Assembly: GCF_910594005.1 (NCBI RefSeq) | Contig: NC_057823.1 | Coordinates: 62,990,015-63,054,014 of the forward strand | Source of the DNA: Cervus elaphus | Lineage: Eukaryota > Chordata > Mammalia > Artiodactyla > Cervidae | Length of the DNA: 64,000 bases | Direction of reading: 5' to 3' | Shown: positions 34,815 through 45,450 of the stretch, in pieces | How the letters are laid out: each line of letters begins with the position of its first letter | Position numbering within the stretch: position 1 is the first letter of the stretch | Program-made: the position numbers and the translations under genes | Notes under the pieces: model-generated | Databases searched by the model: none | What the model was told of the DNA's origin: nothing | Seen by the model: only the letters and a program-made list of their open reading frames with translations

Positions 34815-34965
34815 TCATAAAAGCTAATGTTTATTGGATGTTTGCTCTGTGCTAGTCACACTGTGCTAAGTGCCAGCACACATCATCGAGGCAGTGTCAT
34901 TCATCTTACAGAGGATACAGCTTGGCTTTGAGGTTTGGTGCCTTGTCCATCATCTCCTGGCTACA
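34815..34965 (-). mobile_element. MIR SINE remnant
   Basis: aagctaatgtttattggatg, gctctgtgctagtcacac and cttacagaggatacag follow the antisense MIR order. Confidence 0.7.
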
Positions 34966-35010
34966 GGGTGGCAGTGTCTGCCTTTGGACCAGGCCTTGTA
35001 GCTTCCGAAT

Positions 35011-35404
35011 CTACACTCTTACACCATACCTCCTGCTTCCTCTACATGTCTGCCTGAAGGTTTTCTTCTTCGGCTTTCTTTTTCTGATCATTTCCTGTTT
35101 CATTAAATATTCTTTTAATTCAGTTTTGTGAATGTCCCACTCTTTACCTGTTGAATGTGTTAAATCTTTAGTATCGTAAACAAAGCCACTTGAGCATTTT
35201 TGCAGCTTAACCCTTGAGCACATCGGCAGTTATGACCACAGAGCTGTTTTTTCCAACTGCCCTTGCTGACCCAATCACACCAATGGGCACGGGGATCAGG
35301 GTGAGGGGGGACACCAGTGAGATGTGAGCACCAGCTGTTGGCTCCATCAGCTCACCTGGAGGGAGACATTCTACTCTACGGAACAGACAAAAGGGACAGC
35401 TCAT
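35011..35404 (-). other. Unassigned block with lysine-rich open frame
   Basis: Two adjoining - strand frames (35207-35404, 65 codons; 35011-35223, 70 codons) overlap in different frames. The second is lysine-rich near its end (KRKPKKK). I do not recognise either. It could be chance, or a decayed retrocopy split by a frameshift; no poly(A) or duplication was found. Confidence 0.2.
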
Positions 35405-36436
35405 CTTAAAACTGTCTCCAGAAGTGGGTTCTCAGCAGAGCTCGGAGAACCACTGAAAGGCTAAGAGCTAGAGATGACACTCCTGTAGTCACATCAATAC
35501 AGCCCCCTCGATTTCCCAGATGGTTGAGTCAGAAGCGGAACAGAGAAAACTGATCTAAGGGAGGGGGTGGGCATCTTCAACAGAGGGGAAAGAAAGCTCT
35601 CATTTTTCTGGGGAGACTGCTTTGGAGTTTGGAGCCCAGCCCATAGAACAGCTCACAAAGCCCTGGGGCTCTGCTCCCAACCCTCTGGAAAGTGGGAAAG
35701 GTGTGTCCCAGAGCCCAGTGGGGCAGTTGGGGCATCTGGTCTACCTGGGTGCTTGGCTGAGTCTTGAAGGACTGGTCAACCCAGGTGGAAAAGAAGAGGT
35801 TCCAGGCAGGTGAAAACAGGAACCAAGGCTGGAGGAGAGGGACAGAGGGCCAAGGGCTGCCGAGGAGCTGAATGTCTTAGTCTGGAGAGTGGGAATTGGG
35901 GGCAGGGGTGAGGGAGGAGGGGTGATGAAGCTGGAGACTTTTGCCAGGTAGGTCCTTGGGGCCCCATCCAAGGTATAAGGAGTCTACACTTTATCCCGAT
36001 GGTGGCAGGACTGCCACCCTGGTTTGGTACAAAGACACAAGGTTTGTGCCTCCCCTGGATACTTCCCCCTCTCCTCTGTTGTCAAACGCCCAGGAGCTGC
36101 TCCACTGTGCCAGGTGCTGGGAGAGGGGTGTGGAGGAGCACATGGGTCCTGGAGCCTCTAGACAGGGCCAGGGACCCTCAGGGAAGGCACTCTCAGCTCC
36201 CTGGGCAGGTGACCCCATGCCGGCCACCCTGCTGCAGGTGGAATGGCTGCATGAGCCTGGTCCCTGAAGCCTCACGTCCAGCTCTGCCTCTCCCAGCTGT
36301 GTGGCTGCAGCCTGGTTGCTTACCCTTTCTGAATGAGTTTTGCTGTGTGTAAAATGGAAACATTAATAGAAAAAGGAGGAGAATCTAGTAAGATGCTGCA
36401 TGTAATGCACAGAGTGCAGCACCCACAAAGTGCTCA
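35405..36436. other. Single-copy GC-rich spacer
   Basis: Non-repeat DNA with purine-rich stretches (35780-35935). Open frames on both strands overlap one another and carry no motif. No feature assigned. Confidence 0.5.
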
Positions 36437-36636
36437 ACATGTGTTAGTCGCTCAGTCGTGTCCAACTCTTTGCAACCCCAGGCTCCACTGTCCATGGGAT
36501 TCTCCAGGCAAGAATACTGGAGTGGGTTGCCATTTCCTTCTCCAGGGGATCTTCCCAACCCAGGGATCGAACCCAGGTCTCCTGCACTGCAGGCAGATTC
36601 TTCACCATCTGAGCCACGAAAGAAGCCCTGCGTTCT
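36437..36636 (-). mobile_element. Bov-tA SINE
   Basis: A reverse-complement copy runs from caacatgtgttagtcgctca to gagccacgaaagaagcc, with a short deletion in the BovA part near 36478. Confidence 0.93.
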
Positions 36637-37639
36637 TTATTCCCATCCTGTCTGCCGTGGAGGAGGGAGGCCGGCCAGCCCCTGCTTGTCTGCCTCCTTC
36701 ATGAAGCTGAGGTCTGCTTCTCTAGCTCGCTTGGTGAGGCCTTTTCAAGTGTGAGGGGAGCGGATGGAGCCATAGACGTGTCTGTAGCCCTCCCCCACTC
36801 ACAAAGAAAGTCATGATGGAGACCAGTCCCCTTGCTCCAAGCTGGGGTCCTTTCCCTTCCCCATTAAATTGAGTATGTGAGCCCCCTGGCCCCCTGACAG
36901 GCTGGATGCTAGGAGCAGAGTGCACACCCTGTTCCAGGCCCTTTCTCCACGCTAAGCTCCATCTCACTGAAACCCTGCAGCCCCGGGAAGGGACTCTGTT
37001 ACTCCCCTCTACACAGAGGGCGGCGCCCGGCCCAGAGAGCTTCTGTGCATTGCTCAGACTGAGCCTGTGGGTGGCAGGGCCAGGACGCCTCCCTTCTCTG
37101 TCTGACCACAGGCCCTGGCTCTCAACAGTGGTGCAGCCTGTCCCCCCAGCCCAGCCCGCACCGAGGTCCCTCACACTCCTCCCTCCCCGAGGCGGCCCAC
37201 CTGGCCCGGCCTGAGCGGAGGTGAGCCCTGCCGGGCTCTCACAAGGCGCCATTCATCCAGGCAGGCTGCTGATGGAAACCATGTGTGGCGCGGCCGGCCA
37301 AGGTGGCGGCAGCTCCGGAAGCCGGGCCTGGCCGGGGGCCTGGGGGCCCTGGGAGGGTTGAGGGAGGCGGTCCAGCTGACCCACAGGCCTGTCGGGCTGG
37401 GGGGAGCTCCAGGGCGGGACTGACCTCCCCCTCCTAGGCACACACTGGGGATGTGGGGGGCAGAGAGGCCCCCTCCAGGTGCGGATGGGGAGCACCTTGG
37501 GGCCCTTCCAAGGCTGTCCTTGGCAGGGTTCTGTTACTGAGGACAGTGTGCTCATGTGTGGCTGTGTGTGTGCTGACACCCAAGGAGGGTGCCCTGAGCC
37601 CTTGGGCTCCTGAGCACATCAGGGTTTCCATAAAGCACA
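36637..37639. other. Single-copy GC-rich DNA
   Basis: No repeat is recognised. Several long overlapping open frames on both strands reflect GC content and lack any domain. A CpG-richer core lies at 37195-37345. Confidence 0.5.
37195..37345. promoter_or_regulatory. Candidate conserved element in CpG-rich core
   Basis: The stretch aaggcgccattcatccaggc to accatgtgtggcgcggccgg stands out from the flanks by CpG content and lack of repeats. It has an E-box-like catgtg. Function is inferred only. Confidence 0.25.
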
Positions 37640-37785
37640 TTGGTGCAGTGGTGAAGACCGTGGGCTCTGAAAGCTCACAGGCCTGGGTCTGAATTTCATG
37701 TCTGCTGCTTCTTGGCTGTGTGACCGGAGACAAGCTGCCCAGCCTCTCTGAGCTGTGCTCCTCATTCGCCAAAGGAGGTCTGGGG
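37640..37785 (+). mobile_element. MIR SINE remnant
   Basis: ggtgcagtggtgaagaccgt, gggtctgaatttcatg and ctgtgtgaccggagacaagc are the MIR head and core in order. Confidence 0.75.
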
Positions 37786-38719
37786 CCTGGTCAGAGGGCC
37801 GGAGCAAAGACACGCTGGGTGGGGGTGGTGTGGGGTGGGGGTTGGTTCTGGGCCCTAGTCCCAGCCCCAGGGCCCCTGAAATCATTTTAGCCCTGACTCC
37901 TGACCTGAGCTGTCTGGGAATTGGGAGGGTGCTAAGTGTGGGTGTCTGGGTCTCTTCTGAGGCCCAAGGTGCCAGATAGTGAGGGTGAGGGGGGAGCATT
38001 GGATCACCAGCCGATGTGAGGTGCGGCTGAACTATCCACCCCCTCCTGGGCCAAGAACAGAGTGGGGCATTGTTCACAGGGCCTCCTCCTTGGCACTGAG
38101 GCCCCCACAGGAAGGGGTGGGAGGGCCAGGCCACGGCCAGCACTGACCGCAGGCTTGGCTGAGCCGGGACCCTTCAGGGCCTTGGTGTCCCAGAAGGCAC
38201 CCTGGTTTCGCAAGGAATGCACGTTCTACTGGGCAACTCAGGCCTTGTCCCGCCTGAGGTGGGGGGAGACAGACATTTTGAGGGCACTTGGTCCTGGCTG
38301 AGCGTCTCTTGTGGATACCCCAAGGATTAGACTTGGCCCGGAATACAGCACCCAGAGATAGGGGTCCTCAGACTCCACCCTCTCTTCCAAGGCCAGGCCC
38401 TCCAAGGACAAACCTGGAAGAGCCCCGTCTCCCCCGACACGAGGCAACGCTGAGGCCGGGGGGAGGGGTGCCCATATCACACGGCACTCAGGGGTGGACG
38501 CCCAGCATTTTCCTTTGGGGTGGGGGCTGCGGTGAGGGGGAGTGAGCAGATGGCTGTTGTGAGGAGGGGGACCTGAGCTGATACGGAACAGCCCTCCACT
38601 TCCCAGCTGAGAGTCTGGGGCAGCCACGTACCCTCCCCTCCTTAGAGCTCCAGTTGCTTCTATAGCAGAGAACAGGATCCACCACACAGGGTTGTATGAG
38701 TGCTTTTCTGACGCAGAAC
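37786..38719. other. Single-copy GC-rich spacer
   Basis: A G-rich run at 37815-37845 and overlapping open frames on both strands. The 201-codon - strand frame (38238-38843) overlaps a MIR and has no recognisable motif. No gene supported. Confidence 0.5.
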
Positions 38720-38845
38720 CTGAGAGTGGCGGGACCATGTGCTGGAGTGAGCCTGGTTCAAGCTCCCAGCTCCTCCCTCTCAGCTGTGTGAGCTTGGGCA
38801 AGTCATTTTCTTCTAGAATAAAAGAGTTTGAAAAATCTTCCAAAT
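38720..38845 (+). mobile_element. MIR SINE remnant
   Basis: gagcctggttcaagctccca and agctgtgtgagcttgggcaa followed by the tcattttctt region match the MIR core. Confidence 0.75.
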
Positions 38846-39041
38846 GGGTTTGTTAGAGAAGCAAACCAGCTGACTTGGACTTGGCATTACATCTGGCCCT
38901 GATGGTCAGCTTTATGTGTCAACTAGGCTGGCTGCAGTCCCCCATTATTCAGTCAAACACTAATCTAGGTGTTTCTGGAAGGGTATCTTGTAAATGTGAT
39001 TAAAGTACATTATCAGTTGAGTTTAAGTAAGGGAGATCAGG

Positions 39042-39258
39042 GGGCTTCCCAGGTGGCACTAGTGGTAAAGAACCCGCCTGGCAATTCAGGAGACATAAGA
39101 GACACGGGTTTGATCCCTGGGTTGGGAAGATCTCCTGGAGGAGGGAATGGCAACCCACTTCAGTATTCTTGCTTGGAGAATGCATGGACAGAGGAGCTTG
39201 GTGGGCTACAGTCCATACGGTTGCAAAGAGTCAGATTGAAGCAATTTAGCATGCACAC
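39042..39258 (+). mobile_element. Bov-tA SINE
   Basis: ggcttcccaggtggcactag head, gggtttgatccctgggttgg and BovA body, ending near gcaatttagcatgcacac. The flanks agggagat/agagagat may be the duplication. Confidence 0.92.
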
Positions 39259-39390
39259 AAGAGAGATTATCTTAGATAATCTGGGTGGTCCTGATTGAAT
39301 CAGTTGGAAAGCCTTAGTAGCTGAGCTACTTGAAGAAGATATTCTACTTGTGCCTGAGAGTTCTAGCTTGCCCTTCCTGACAGACAGCCT

Positions 39391-39812
39391 GTATTACAGA
39401 GGGTTCTCCAGAGAAACAGAGCCAGTAGAATGTATACATACGTATACACACAAGTAGTGTTGGTAAACTCAGGAGAGGTGATGGTACAGTTCCAGCTTGA
39501 GTCTAAAAGCCTGAGAACCAGGAGACCCAATGTTTCAGTTTGAGCCCAAAGGCAGGAAAAAGCTAACATCTTAGTTCAAAGACTGTCAGGCAGAAAGAAT
39601 TCTCCCTTACTCACTAGAGCATCAGCCTTTTTATTCAGACCATCAACTGATTAGATGAAGCCCACCCACATTAGGGACAGCAGTCTGCTTTACTTTGTAT
39701 ACTGATAAAAAAAATATCAATTTCATCCAAAACCATCCTCTGAGAAATGCACAGAATAATGTTTGACAAAATATCTAGGCACCAGATCAAGTTGACATGA
39801 AATTAACCATCA
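39391..39812 (-). mobile_element. Ancient interspersed repeat, - copy nested in the + copy
   Basis: It begins cagagggttctccagagaaa and ends agttgacatgaaattaacca, the reverse complement of the family's end and start. It therefore spans nearly a full element, inserted head-opposed into a relative. Confidence 0.6.
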
Positions 39813-39960
39813 CCTACGGATTTCATACTTGCCTAGCCAGCTCCTACAGTTGTATAAGCCAGTTCCTTGCAGTAAATCTCTTAATATGTCCCTCCTACTG
39901 GTTCTGTTTCTCTGGTTGAACCCTGACTCTTGCAAATAGTAAATTAAAATAAGAATAGTA

Positions 39961-39978
39961 GTCATCATCATCATCATC
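39961..39978. repeat. Short (CAT)n run
   Basis: Six catcat-type trinucleotides in a row, within non-repeat DNA (39936-40229) that shows nothing else. Confidence 0.9.
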
Positions 39979-40229
39979 TTTGAGAATTCCCTAGCCATGG
40001 GCTTTCATATTGTAGGCTCTTGGCAAATGTCATGAAGCCCTGTCTTAAAGGGAGCATAAGTCATGTCAGTTTCTTTCATGACTCGAAAGGAGCCCAAGCA
40101 GCAAGGACAAGTCCCTTCCCAAGCCCCCAGCAATGAGCAGCTTCACAGCCCCATACCATAACCGGGCTGGCATCTATGGGTGCCAAGCCCACACACATAG
40201 CTCCACCAGGATCTCTACTAAACCCTTCA

Positions 40230-40410
40230 CTTATTAACTAATTTAATCCTCGTAACAGCCCTGTGAAGCAGCCACTGTAATTCTCCCCATTTTACAGAAG
40301 GAAAAACTAAGTCACAGGGAAGCTCATGGTGTACACAAGATCCCAAAGCCAGGAAGTAAAGTATCCGAGGCCCAACCTAAATCACACTCTTCCCCCACTG
40401 CTTTCATGAC
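40230..40410 (-). mobile_element. MIR SINE
   Basis: taatttaatcctcgtaacag, cccattttacagaaggaaaa and agatcccaaagccagg are antisense MIR over most of its length. Confidence 0.8.
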
Positions 40411-40499
40411 AGCACAGGACCTCTAGAAACTAAAAGAGGTTTTGGAGTGACAGTGTCAGGTTACTTTTATGTTTTCCCTCTTCGCAAGATGGTAACATG

Positions 40500-40800
40500 G
40501 GTCTGCTTGAACTTTGATCTCAGTTTGAATCCCAGCTTTGACCCTTCAATTCCTGATTCATCTTTGGGTCCTGAGTATTTGGTGCAAGGAAATGGCAACC
40601 CACTCAAGTATTCTTGCCTAGGAAATTCTATGGACAGAGGAGCCTGGTGGGCTACAGTCCATGGGGTCGCAAAGAGTTGGAAACGACTTGAAGCAAGGTA
40701 GCACGCAAATACAGGTGTCCAACAAATATTAATTATTATTTCTTTTTTCTGGACCTCAGTTTTCTCAGTTATACAGTGAGGTTCCTGATATATTCCCTGA
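40500..40800 (+). mobile_element. MIR SINE split by a BovA-type SINE
   Basis: The MIR head (tttgaatcccagctttgac) is followed by a BovA monomer at 40586-40709 and then by MIR 3' text (ggacctcagttttctcagtt). Confidence 0.6.
40586..40709 (+). mobile_element. BovA monomer SINE
   Basis: aaggaaatggcaacccactc to gcaaagagttggaaacgact is one BovA unit, without a clear tRNA-like head. Confidence 0.85.
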
Positions 40801-40871
40801 GCTTTTAGGTGTCCTACTGATTTCCCTCTTTCTCATTTTACATTTGTCACTTACTTACACCACATTATGGT

Positions 40872-41098
40872 ACCTGATACGGAAAGCCAACTCACTGGAA
40901 AAGACCCTGATGCTGGGAAAGACTGAAGGCAAAAGGAGAAGGGGGTAGCAGAGGATGAGATGGTTAGATGGCATCACCAACTCAACGGACATGAATGTAA
41001 GCAAACTCTGGGACAAGAATTTAAGTGAAGGACAGGGAAGCTTGGCATGCTGCAGTCCATGGGGTCACAAAGAGTCAGACCCAACTGAGCAACTAAAC
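40872..41098 (+). mobile_element. BovB 3' end fragment
   Basis: ccaactcactggaaaagacc, agaggatgagatggttagat and gacagggaagcttggcatgc, ending gagcaactaaacaag, are the BovB terminal region. Confidence 0.92.
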
Positions 41099-41239
41099 AA
41101 GAAAAACAACCTACTAACACATACATTCTCCTCTCCTGATACCCCTACCCTCACAGCTGATTGGTGGGGGGGCGGGGAACAGAGGAAAAGGCAGCCTGAA
41201 AAGGAAGGGGAGATGCAGCACAGAGAGAAGAGAGGGGTC

Positions 41240-42245
41240 AAGGCCAGGACGTCTGCTTTGGCCTCGTCTCTCAGCGTTGTACTGGAGATTCTAAGACAAC
41301 CACACAAGAAAAAGAAATCAAAGGCATCCAGATTGGGAAGGAAGATGTAAAACGTCATGCAGATGACACCATCTTGTATCTAGACTAGCCCCAGGAATCT
41401 ACTAAAAAACCATTAGAACTAATGAATGAGTTCAGCAAGTTTGCAGGACACAAATCAATCTACCAAAATTAATTGTACTTCTATATATTTGCAATGAACA
41501 ATCTGAAAATGAAATTAAGAAAACAATTCCATTCACAATAGCATCTAAAAGAATAAAATACATATGAATAAATTTAACAAAAGAAATGTAAAATTTATGT
41601 CTGAAATAAAACATTGCTGAAATAAACTCAAGATTTCAAGAAATGGAAAAACATCATGTATTTATGGGTTGGAAGACTCCATTAATATGATTAAGATGGC
41701 AATACTGGGACTTCCCTGGTGGTCCAGTGGCTAAGATTCTGTGCTCCCAACACAGGCGGCTCGGGTTTGATCCTTCGTCAGGTAACTAGATCCCACATGC
41801 TGTAACTAAGAGTTTGCAAGCTGCAACTAAGACCTAGCTCAGGCAAATAAATACATAAATAAAAATACTTTTAAGAAGATGGCAATATTCCTCAAATTCA
41901 TCTACAGATTTAATACAATGCCTATCAGAATCCCAGCTGACTCCCTTGCGTGAATTAATAAGCTGATGCTAAAGTTCAAGGGATTGAGAATAGCCAAAAC
42001 AACCCTAAAAAAGAAGAGTTAAGTAGGAGGACTCATACTTCCAGATTTCAAAACTTACTACAGAGCAATGATAATCTAGACGGTGTGGTATCAGCTCAAG
42101 GCTAGACATTCAGAGCAGTGGAATAGACATCAGAATCTCTTCTAGAAATAAATCCATACATCTAAGTTCAATCAATTTTTGACAAGGGTGACAAGACCAT
42201 TCAACGAGGAAAGAGCAGTGCTTTCAAAACTACTTGAAAGAACAA
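41240..42245 (+). mobile_element. Old L1 ORF2 fragment, split by CHR-2
   Basis: The + strand carries L1 ORF2 text from the end of the reverse transcriptase (aaggcatccagattgggaag; the catalytic region reads as gcagatgacaccatcttgta at 41360) through to tttttgacaagggtgacaag near 42180. Both ends are truncated and stops are frequent. The CHR-2 SINE at 41708-41872 lies inside. Confidence 0.85.
41708..41872 (+). mobile_element. CHR-2-like SINE
   Basis: gggacttccctggtggtcca head, gggtttgatccttcgtcagg, short body and an ataaataca-type tail. The L1 text agatggcaatact / agatggcaatatt flanks it (41694-41706 and about 41877). Confidence 0.93.
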
Positions 42246-42249
42246 GGAA

Positions 42250-42425
42250 AGAAAAAGCTTGGTTTGGGGATCAGGCAGCCTCCGCCATTGTCTTGTTGTG
42301 TGACTGAGCAAGTAACTTAATCTCTCAGAGCCTGAGTTTTTTCATCTGTTAACATGAAGATAATGAGAGAGTGCCCTTCTCATAGCTATGAGCGAGATAA
42401 CCTTATGTGAAGTGAGCAGCTTAGA
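42250..42425 (+). mobile_element. MIR SINE
   Basis: ttgtgtgactgagcaagtaa, ctcagagcctgagttttttc and gagagtgcccttctcat follow the MIR order. Confidence 0.8.
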
Positions 42426-43329
42426 TCTGGCCCCTTGAGCAAACCGGCGGACAGGGTAGAGGACCAGGTGGGACACGCTAGTGAGGGTTAGGGTCTGGCA
42501 CTCCTCCTAGGCCCCCCTGGGGAACCTCTTTCCCCAGGAAAAGGCAGGGCTGGTGAGGTCTGAATGTGCAGACTGTGCTTGGCAGAGCTCTGTGGGTTGG
42601 TAATAAATGGACAGGAAAGGAGATTCCATTACGCAGGAATGTCTGGGGAGGGGGTGGGGAAGGAGCCGGCTCCCTTCCCAGCATCAGCCAGCCCTGCAGC
42701 CTTGATTGATGTGCCTTGCATCACAGCAGCGATGGGGCCTGGCGGAAGGAGGCCCCTCCGCCACTCACCCCTCCTGGAGCAAGGCCAGCAACCAGATGTT
42801 CCTGGACTTTGGGGAGCTGGGATGGGGGTAGGGAAGGCCGGCCAGGGGGCAGCCACCCAGATGTCGAGCTTCTGCCTCCTTCTCTTTGGCAGTTGGACGC
42901 AGGTGGTGTTGGTTCTGCTGTTGACCTTTGGCCAGTGGCCACATCTCCTTGGGACCTGACTCTGTTCAGAATTGGGGATGGTGGTCCTCCCCTGCCCTGT
43001 TCTGCTGGGAGAGGCACAGAACCACCTAGGAAAGGGCTTTAAGCTCCAAAGAGGAAAATGTCCCAAGAGCCTGCCCAAAGCTCTTGTGTTACTCTGCCCA
43101 GAGCCACAGAGAGAGGTGTGACTGGGGCCTGGCCCTCTGTGAGTTTGGGGGATCCCAGTGAGGGTCCTGAATTTGTGATTTAGTGAGTGGGTCTCAAGGC
43201 AGATTCTGGGCACAAAGGTGGTTCCACCAGCACTAAGATAAGACCCAAGACTTATTGCCTCGTGCTCCTGTCAAACCCTGTGACTGTAGCTAAGACTCAC
43301 ACAGCATCATTTCCAATCTACTAATGATT
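42426..43329. other. Single-copy GC-rich DNA
   Basis: No repeat recognised. A compact block at 42640-42740 (ttgattgatgtgccttgcat) looks unlike its flanks. The 131- and 194-codon frames on opposite strands overlap and share no family motif, so I leave them out. Confidence 0.45.
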
Positions 43330-44040
43330 AGTAGTATTAAAAATATAATAATTAGAGGAGAACAGGAGAAAACATAAGGAACAACAAAAAAAAAGAGAAC
43401 GTCACTCCAAGATTCACCATGCAGGAAAATTAACTGCTAACATGTTCATATAAATTCTTCTTTTACTTATATTCTGGACATATTGATATAAATATTTAGT
43501 TAGGTATGCACATTTGGGGGCTTCCCTGGTGGTTTAGACTATAAAGAATCCACCTGCAATGCAGGAGACCTGAGTTCGATCCCTGGGTCAGGAAGATTGC
43601 CTGGAGCAGGGAATGACAACCCACTCCAATACTCTTGCCTGGAGAATCCCATGGACAGAGGAGCCTGGTGGGCTAAGGTCCATGGGGCCACAGTCAGACA
43701 CGACTGACCGACTGTCACTTTCACTACGCACATTTTTCCAAAACGTGGGATCATCATAAACATCCAGCTTTGTAACCTGCCTCCCTCCACCCAGCAGCAT
43801 GTGGTAACCACCTGCCCTCTTCCTGGATTGGGGATCCCCATAGCCTTGTTGATGCCTTTCCCTTGTGTAGATACCCCATGTTCTTGGCTTTTGGGTGATA
43901 TCCAAAATCTCCCCAATCTGGACAATGCAGCCCTGAATCACTTTGTACCAGTACCTTTGTACACACGTGGATGATTTCCTTAGGATAAATTCCAAGAAGT
44001 AAAATTGGTCAGTTGAAGAGTACGTGATACGTGGAGTTTG
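43330..44040 (-). mobile_element. Old L1 3' end, antisense, split by Bov-tA
   Basis: gttcatataaattcttcttt, then after the SINE ggatcatcataaacatccag and gataaattccaagaagtaaa, resemble antisense old L1 3' text. Very diverged. Confidence 0.5.
43514..43727 (+). mobile_element. Bov-tA SINE
   Basis: gggggcttccctggtggttt head, gagttcgatccctgggtcag, BovA body, ending ctgtcactttcact. The duplication ta(t/c)gcacattt flanks it (43503-43513 and about 43726). Confidence 0.94.
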
Positions 44041-44473
44041 GGGGACACATGATGAAACTGACTTCCTGAAGCTCGAGTCAATCTCACTCACACACACAGG
44101 TCCTGGTTCCCCCAGTTTGGCTCACTTGCTTGTTCCCACACCTGCTCTCCATGTCCACTGAGCCTGGCCCCCCACTTTGCAGGAAGGTGGTGGGCAGGGC
44201 CCACAATGGCCAGCCAGGGTCAGTCTGCAGGCCCAGAAACACATCCTTCCCTGTTGTTCTCAAGAAGGCAGCAGGGGTCGGGGAGTCCTGGATGGGAACT
44301 GAGGGGTCTTTGGATAAGTCCTGTCTGGTCCTAACTTTGTCCATCTGCAGATCTCTTCCAGCTCACAGGGTCTGTGAACCCACATCTCCACTGCAATCCT
44401 GCCCAGCTGGAAGGGATGTCTGTGACTCAGGCGGGGACTGTGGTAGCCACAAGGGCCCGCTCACCTCTAACAG

Positions 44474-44511
44474 ACATGAAGACCAGGCTGGATGAGCAGC
44501 CCAGCCCCCAG
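44474..44511 (+). other. Exon-like segment (unidentified)
   Basis: A pyrimidine-rich tract and cag precede acATGAAGACCAGG, and the segment ends cccccag followed by gtaagc, a good donor. From the ATG it would code 12 residues (MKTRLDEQPSPQ). I do not recognise a protein. The surrounding 44050-44880 is otherwise single-copy with nothing else seen. A chance match to splice consensus is quite possible. Confidence 0.2.
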
Positions 44512-44879
44512 GTAAGCCGCCGAGGCAGTCTCCGCTGTCTCCCGGGTCCTCAGGGAGAGGGGTGTGTGACAACTCAGAGGAGCTGTGACCTCTCAGAGAA
44601 GCACTGGATGAGGGGGTAGCATTGGAGGTGACTCCTCAAGGATTCCTGGAACCCAAGAATCCCACGAGTGGCATGGAACCTGTGCCCTTCATGATATTCC
44701 CATGCACATTCAACATCAGTTACTCCTGACAGCATTCCAGACCTTGCTTTCCTTCACATGTGTTCGTGTGAGTGTGCATACACATGCACACTGGAGCCTA
44801 CACTTTCATTGTTTCCCACAGTCTTGATCATGCTTAGACATACAATAATGATAATAATATACAATAGCATTTGTACTAA

Positions 44880-45020
44880 CACAATGATTGAGCATTTACT
44901 ATGTGCCAGGCACTTCCCAGGCACTGTTTGATCACCCCTAGAGTAGGCACCATCACTAGTTCCATTGCATGACTGAGGTGAATTCACCTGACTGAGGTCA
45001 CAGAGGTGGGAGGCAGAGGA
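44880..45020 (-). mobile_element. MIR SINE remnant
   Basis: gagcatttactatgtgccag, gcactgtttgatcacc and ctgaggtcacagaggtggga match antisense MIR. Confidence 0.8.
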
Positions 45021-45050
45021 ACTCTGCGCTTGGCACGTACACATGTGCAT

Positions 45051-45052
<2 letters not shown>

Positions 45053-45094
<42 letters not shown>
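45053..45094. repeat. (AC)n microsatellite
   Basis: About 42 bp of perfect AC dinucleotides. Confidence 0.98.
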
Positions 45095-45096
<2 letters not shown>

Positions 45097-45386
45097 CCCC
45101 TCTCCACCAGCTGAGACACACCCAGCTCACTCCTGCTCCCTGCCTGCTGTCTTCCTGCCCAGGCTGGGTCCTGGCCACACAAACCTCTCCGCAAAGCCTC
45201 TCCCAGCCCTTGGTACACAGTGAACAGACTCGGTTTGTTCAGATTCAGGCAGCTGGAGATGCAGTAAATCCAGGCTGTAAACCCCCTTCTTGGCATCTTG
45301 TGTTTTCCCCAGCCCTGAGCTTCGGAACTGGAAAGAGGCACCACCACCCCCTCCCTCAACAGGTCCCTGAGCCCTTCACCTTGCAG

Positions 45387-45450
45387 CTCTCCCCCTCCCC
45401 CCTCTCCTTTCCCCTCCTTCCCTCCTCTCCCCTCTTTTTCTCCCTCCTCT
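45387..45450. repeat. 64-bp uninterrupted polypyrimidine tract
   Basis: Only C and T occur from 45387 to 45450, C-rich with CCCTCC-type subrepeats. Such tracts can form triplex (H-DNA) under strain. Confidence 0.9.

Larger units (their letters stand above)
38898..39935 (+). mobile_element. Ancient interspersed repeat, + copy, split
   Basis: The 5' part (38898-39390) starts ggtcagctttatgtgtcaac and contains tcctgattgaatcagttgg. The 3' part (39813-39935) ends with the common mammalian text ctactggttctgtttctctg, then gaaccctgac. A - strand copy of the same family (39391-39812) and a Bov-tA sit inside. I know this repeat by sight but cannot name the family safely. Confidence 0.6.

Noticed and set aside
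38238..38843. 201-codon - strand open frame
   Set aside because: Overlaps a MIR and shows no motif; other frames of similar length overlap it.
42629..43213. 194-codon - strand open frame
   Set aside because: Competing frames on both strands, no family signature, no splice or promoter context.
25234..43727. tRNA genes at the heads of Bov-tA and CHR elements
   Set aside because: These tRNA-like heads are SINE promoters fused to SINE bodies; they do not fold as complete tRNAs by eye.
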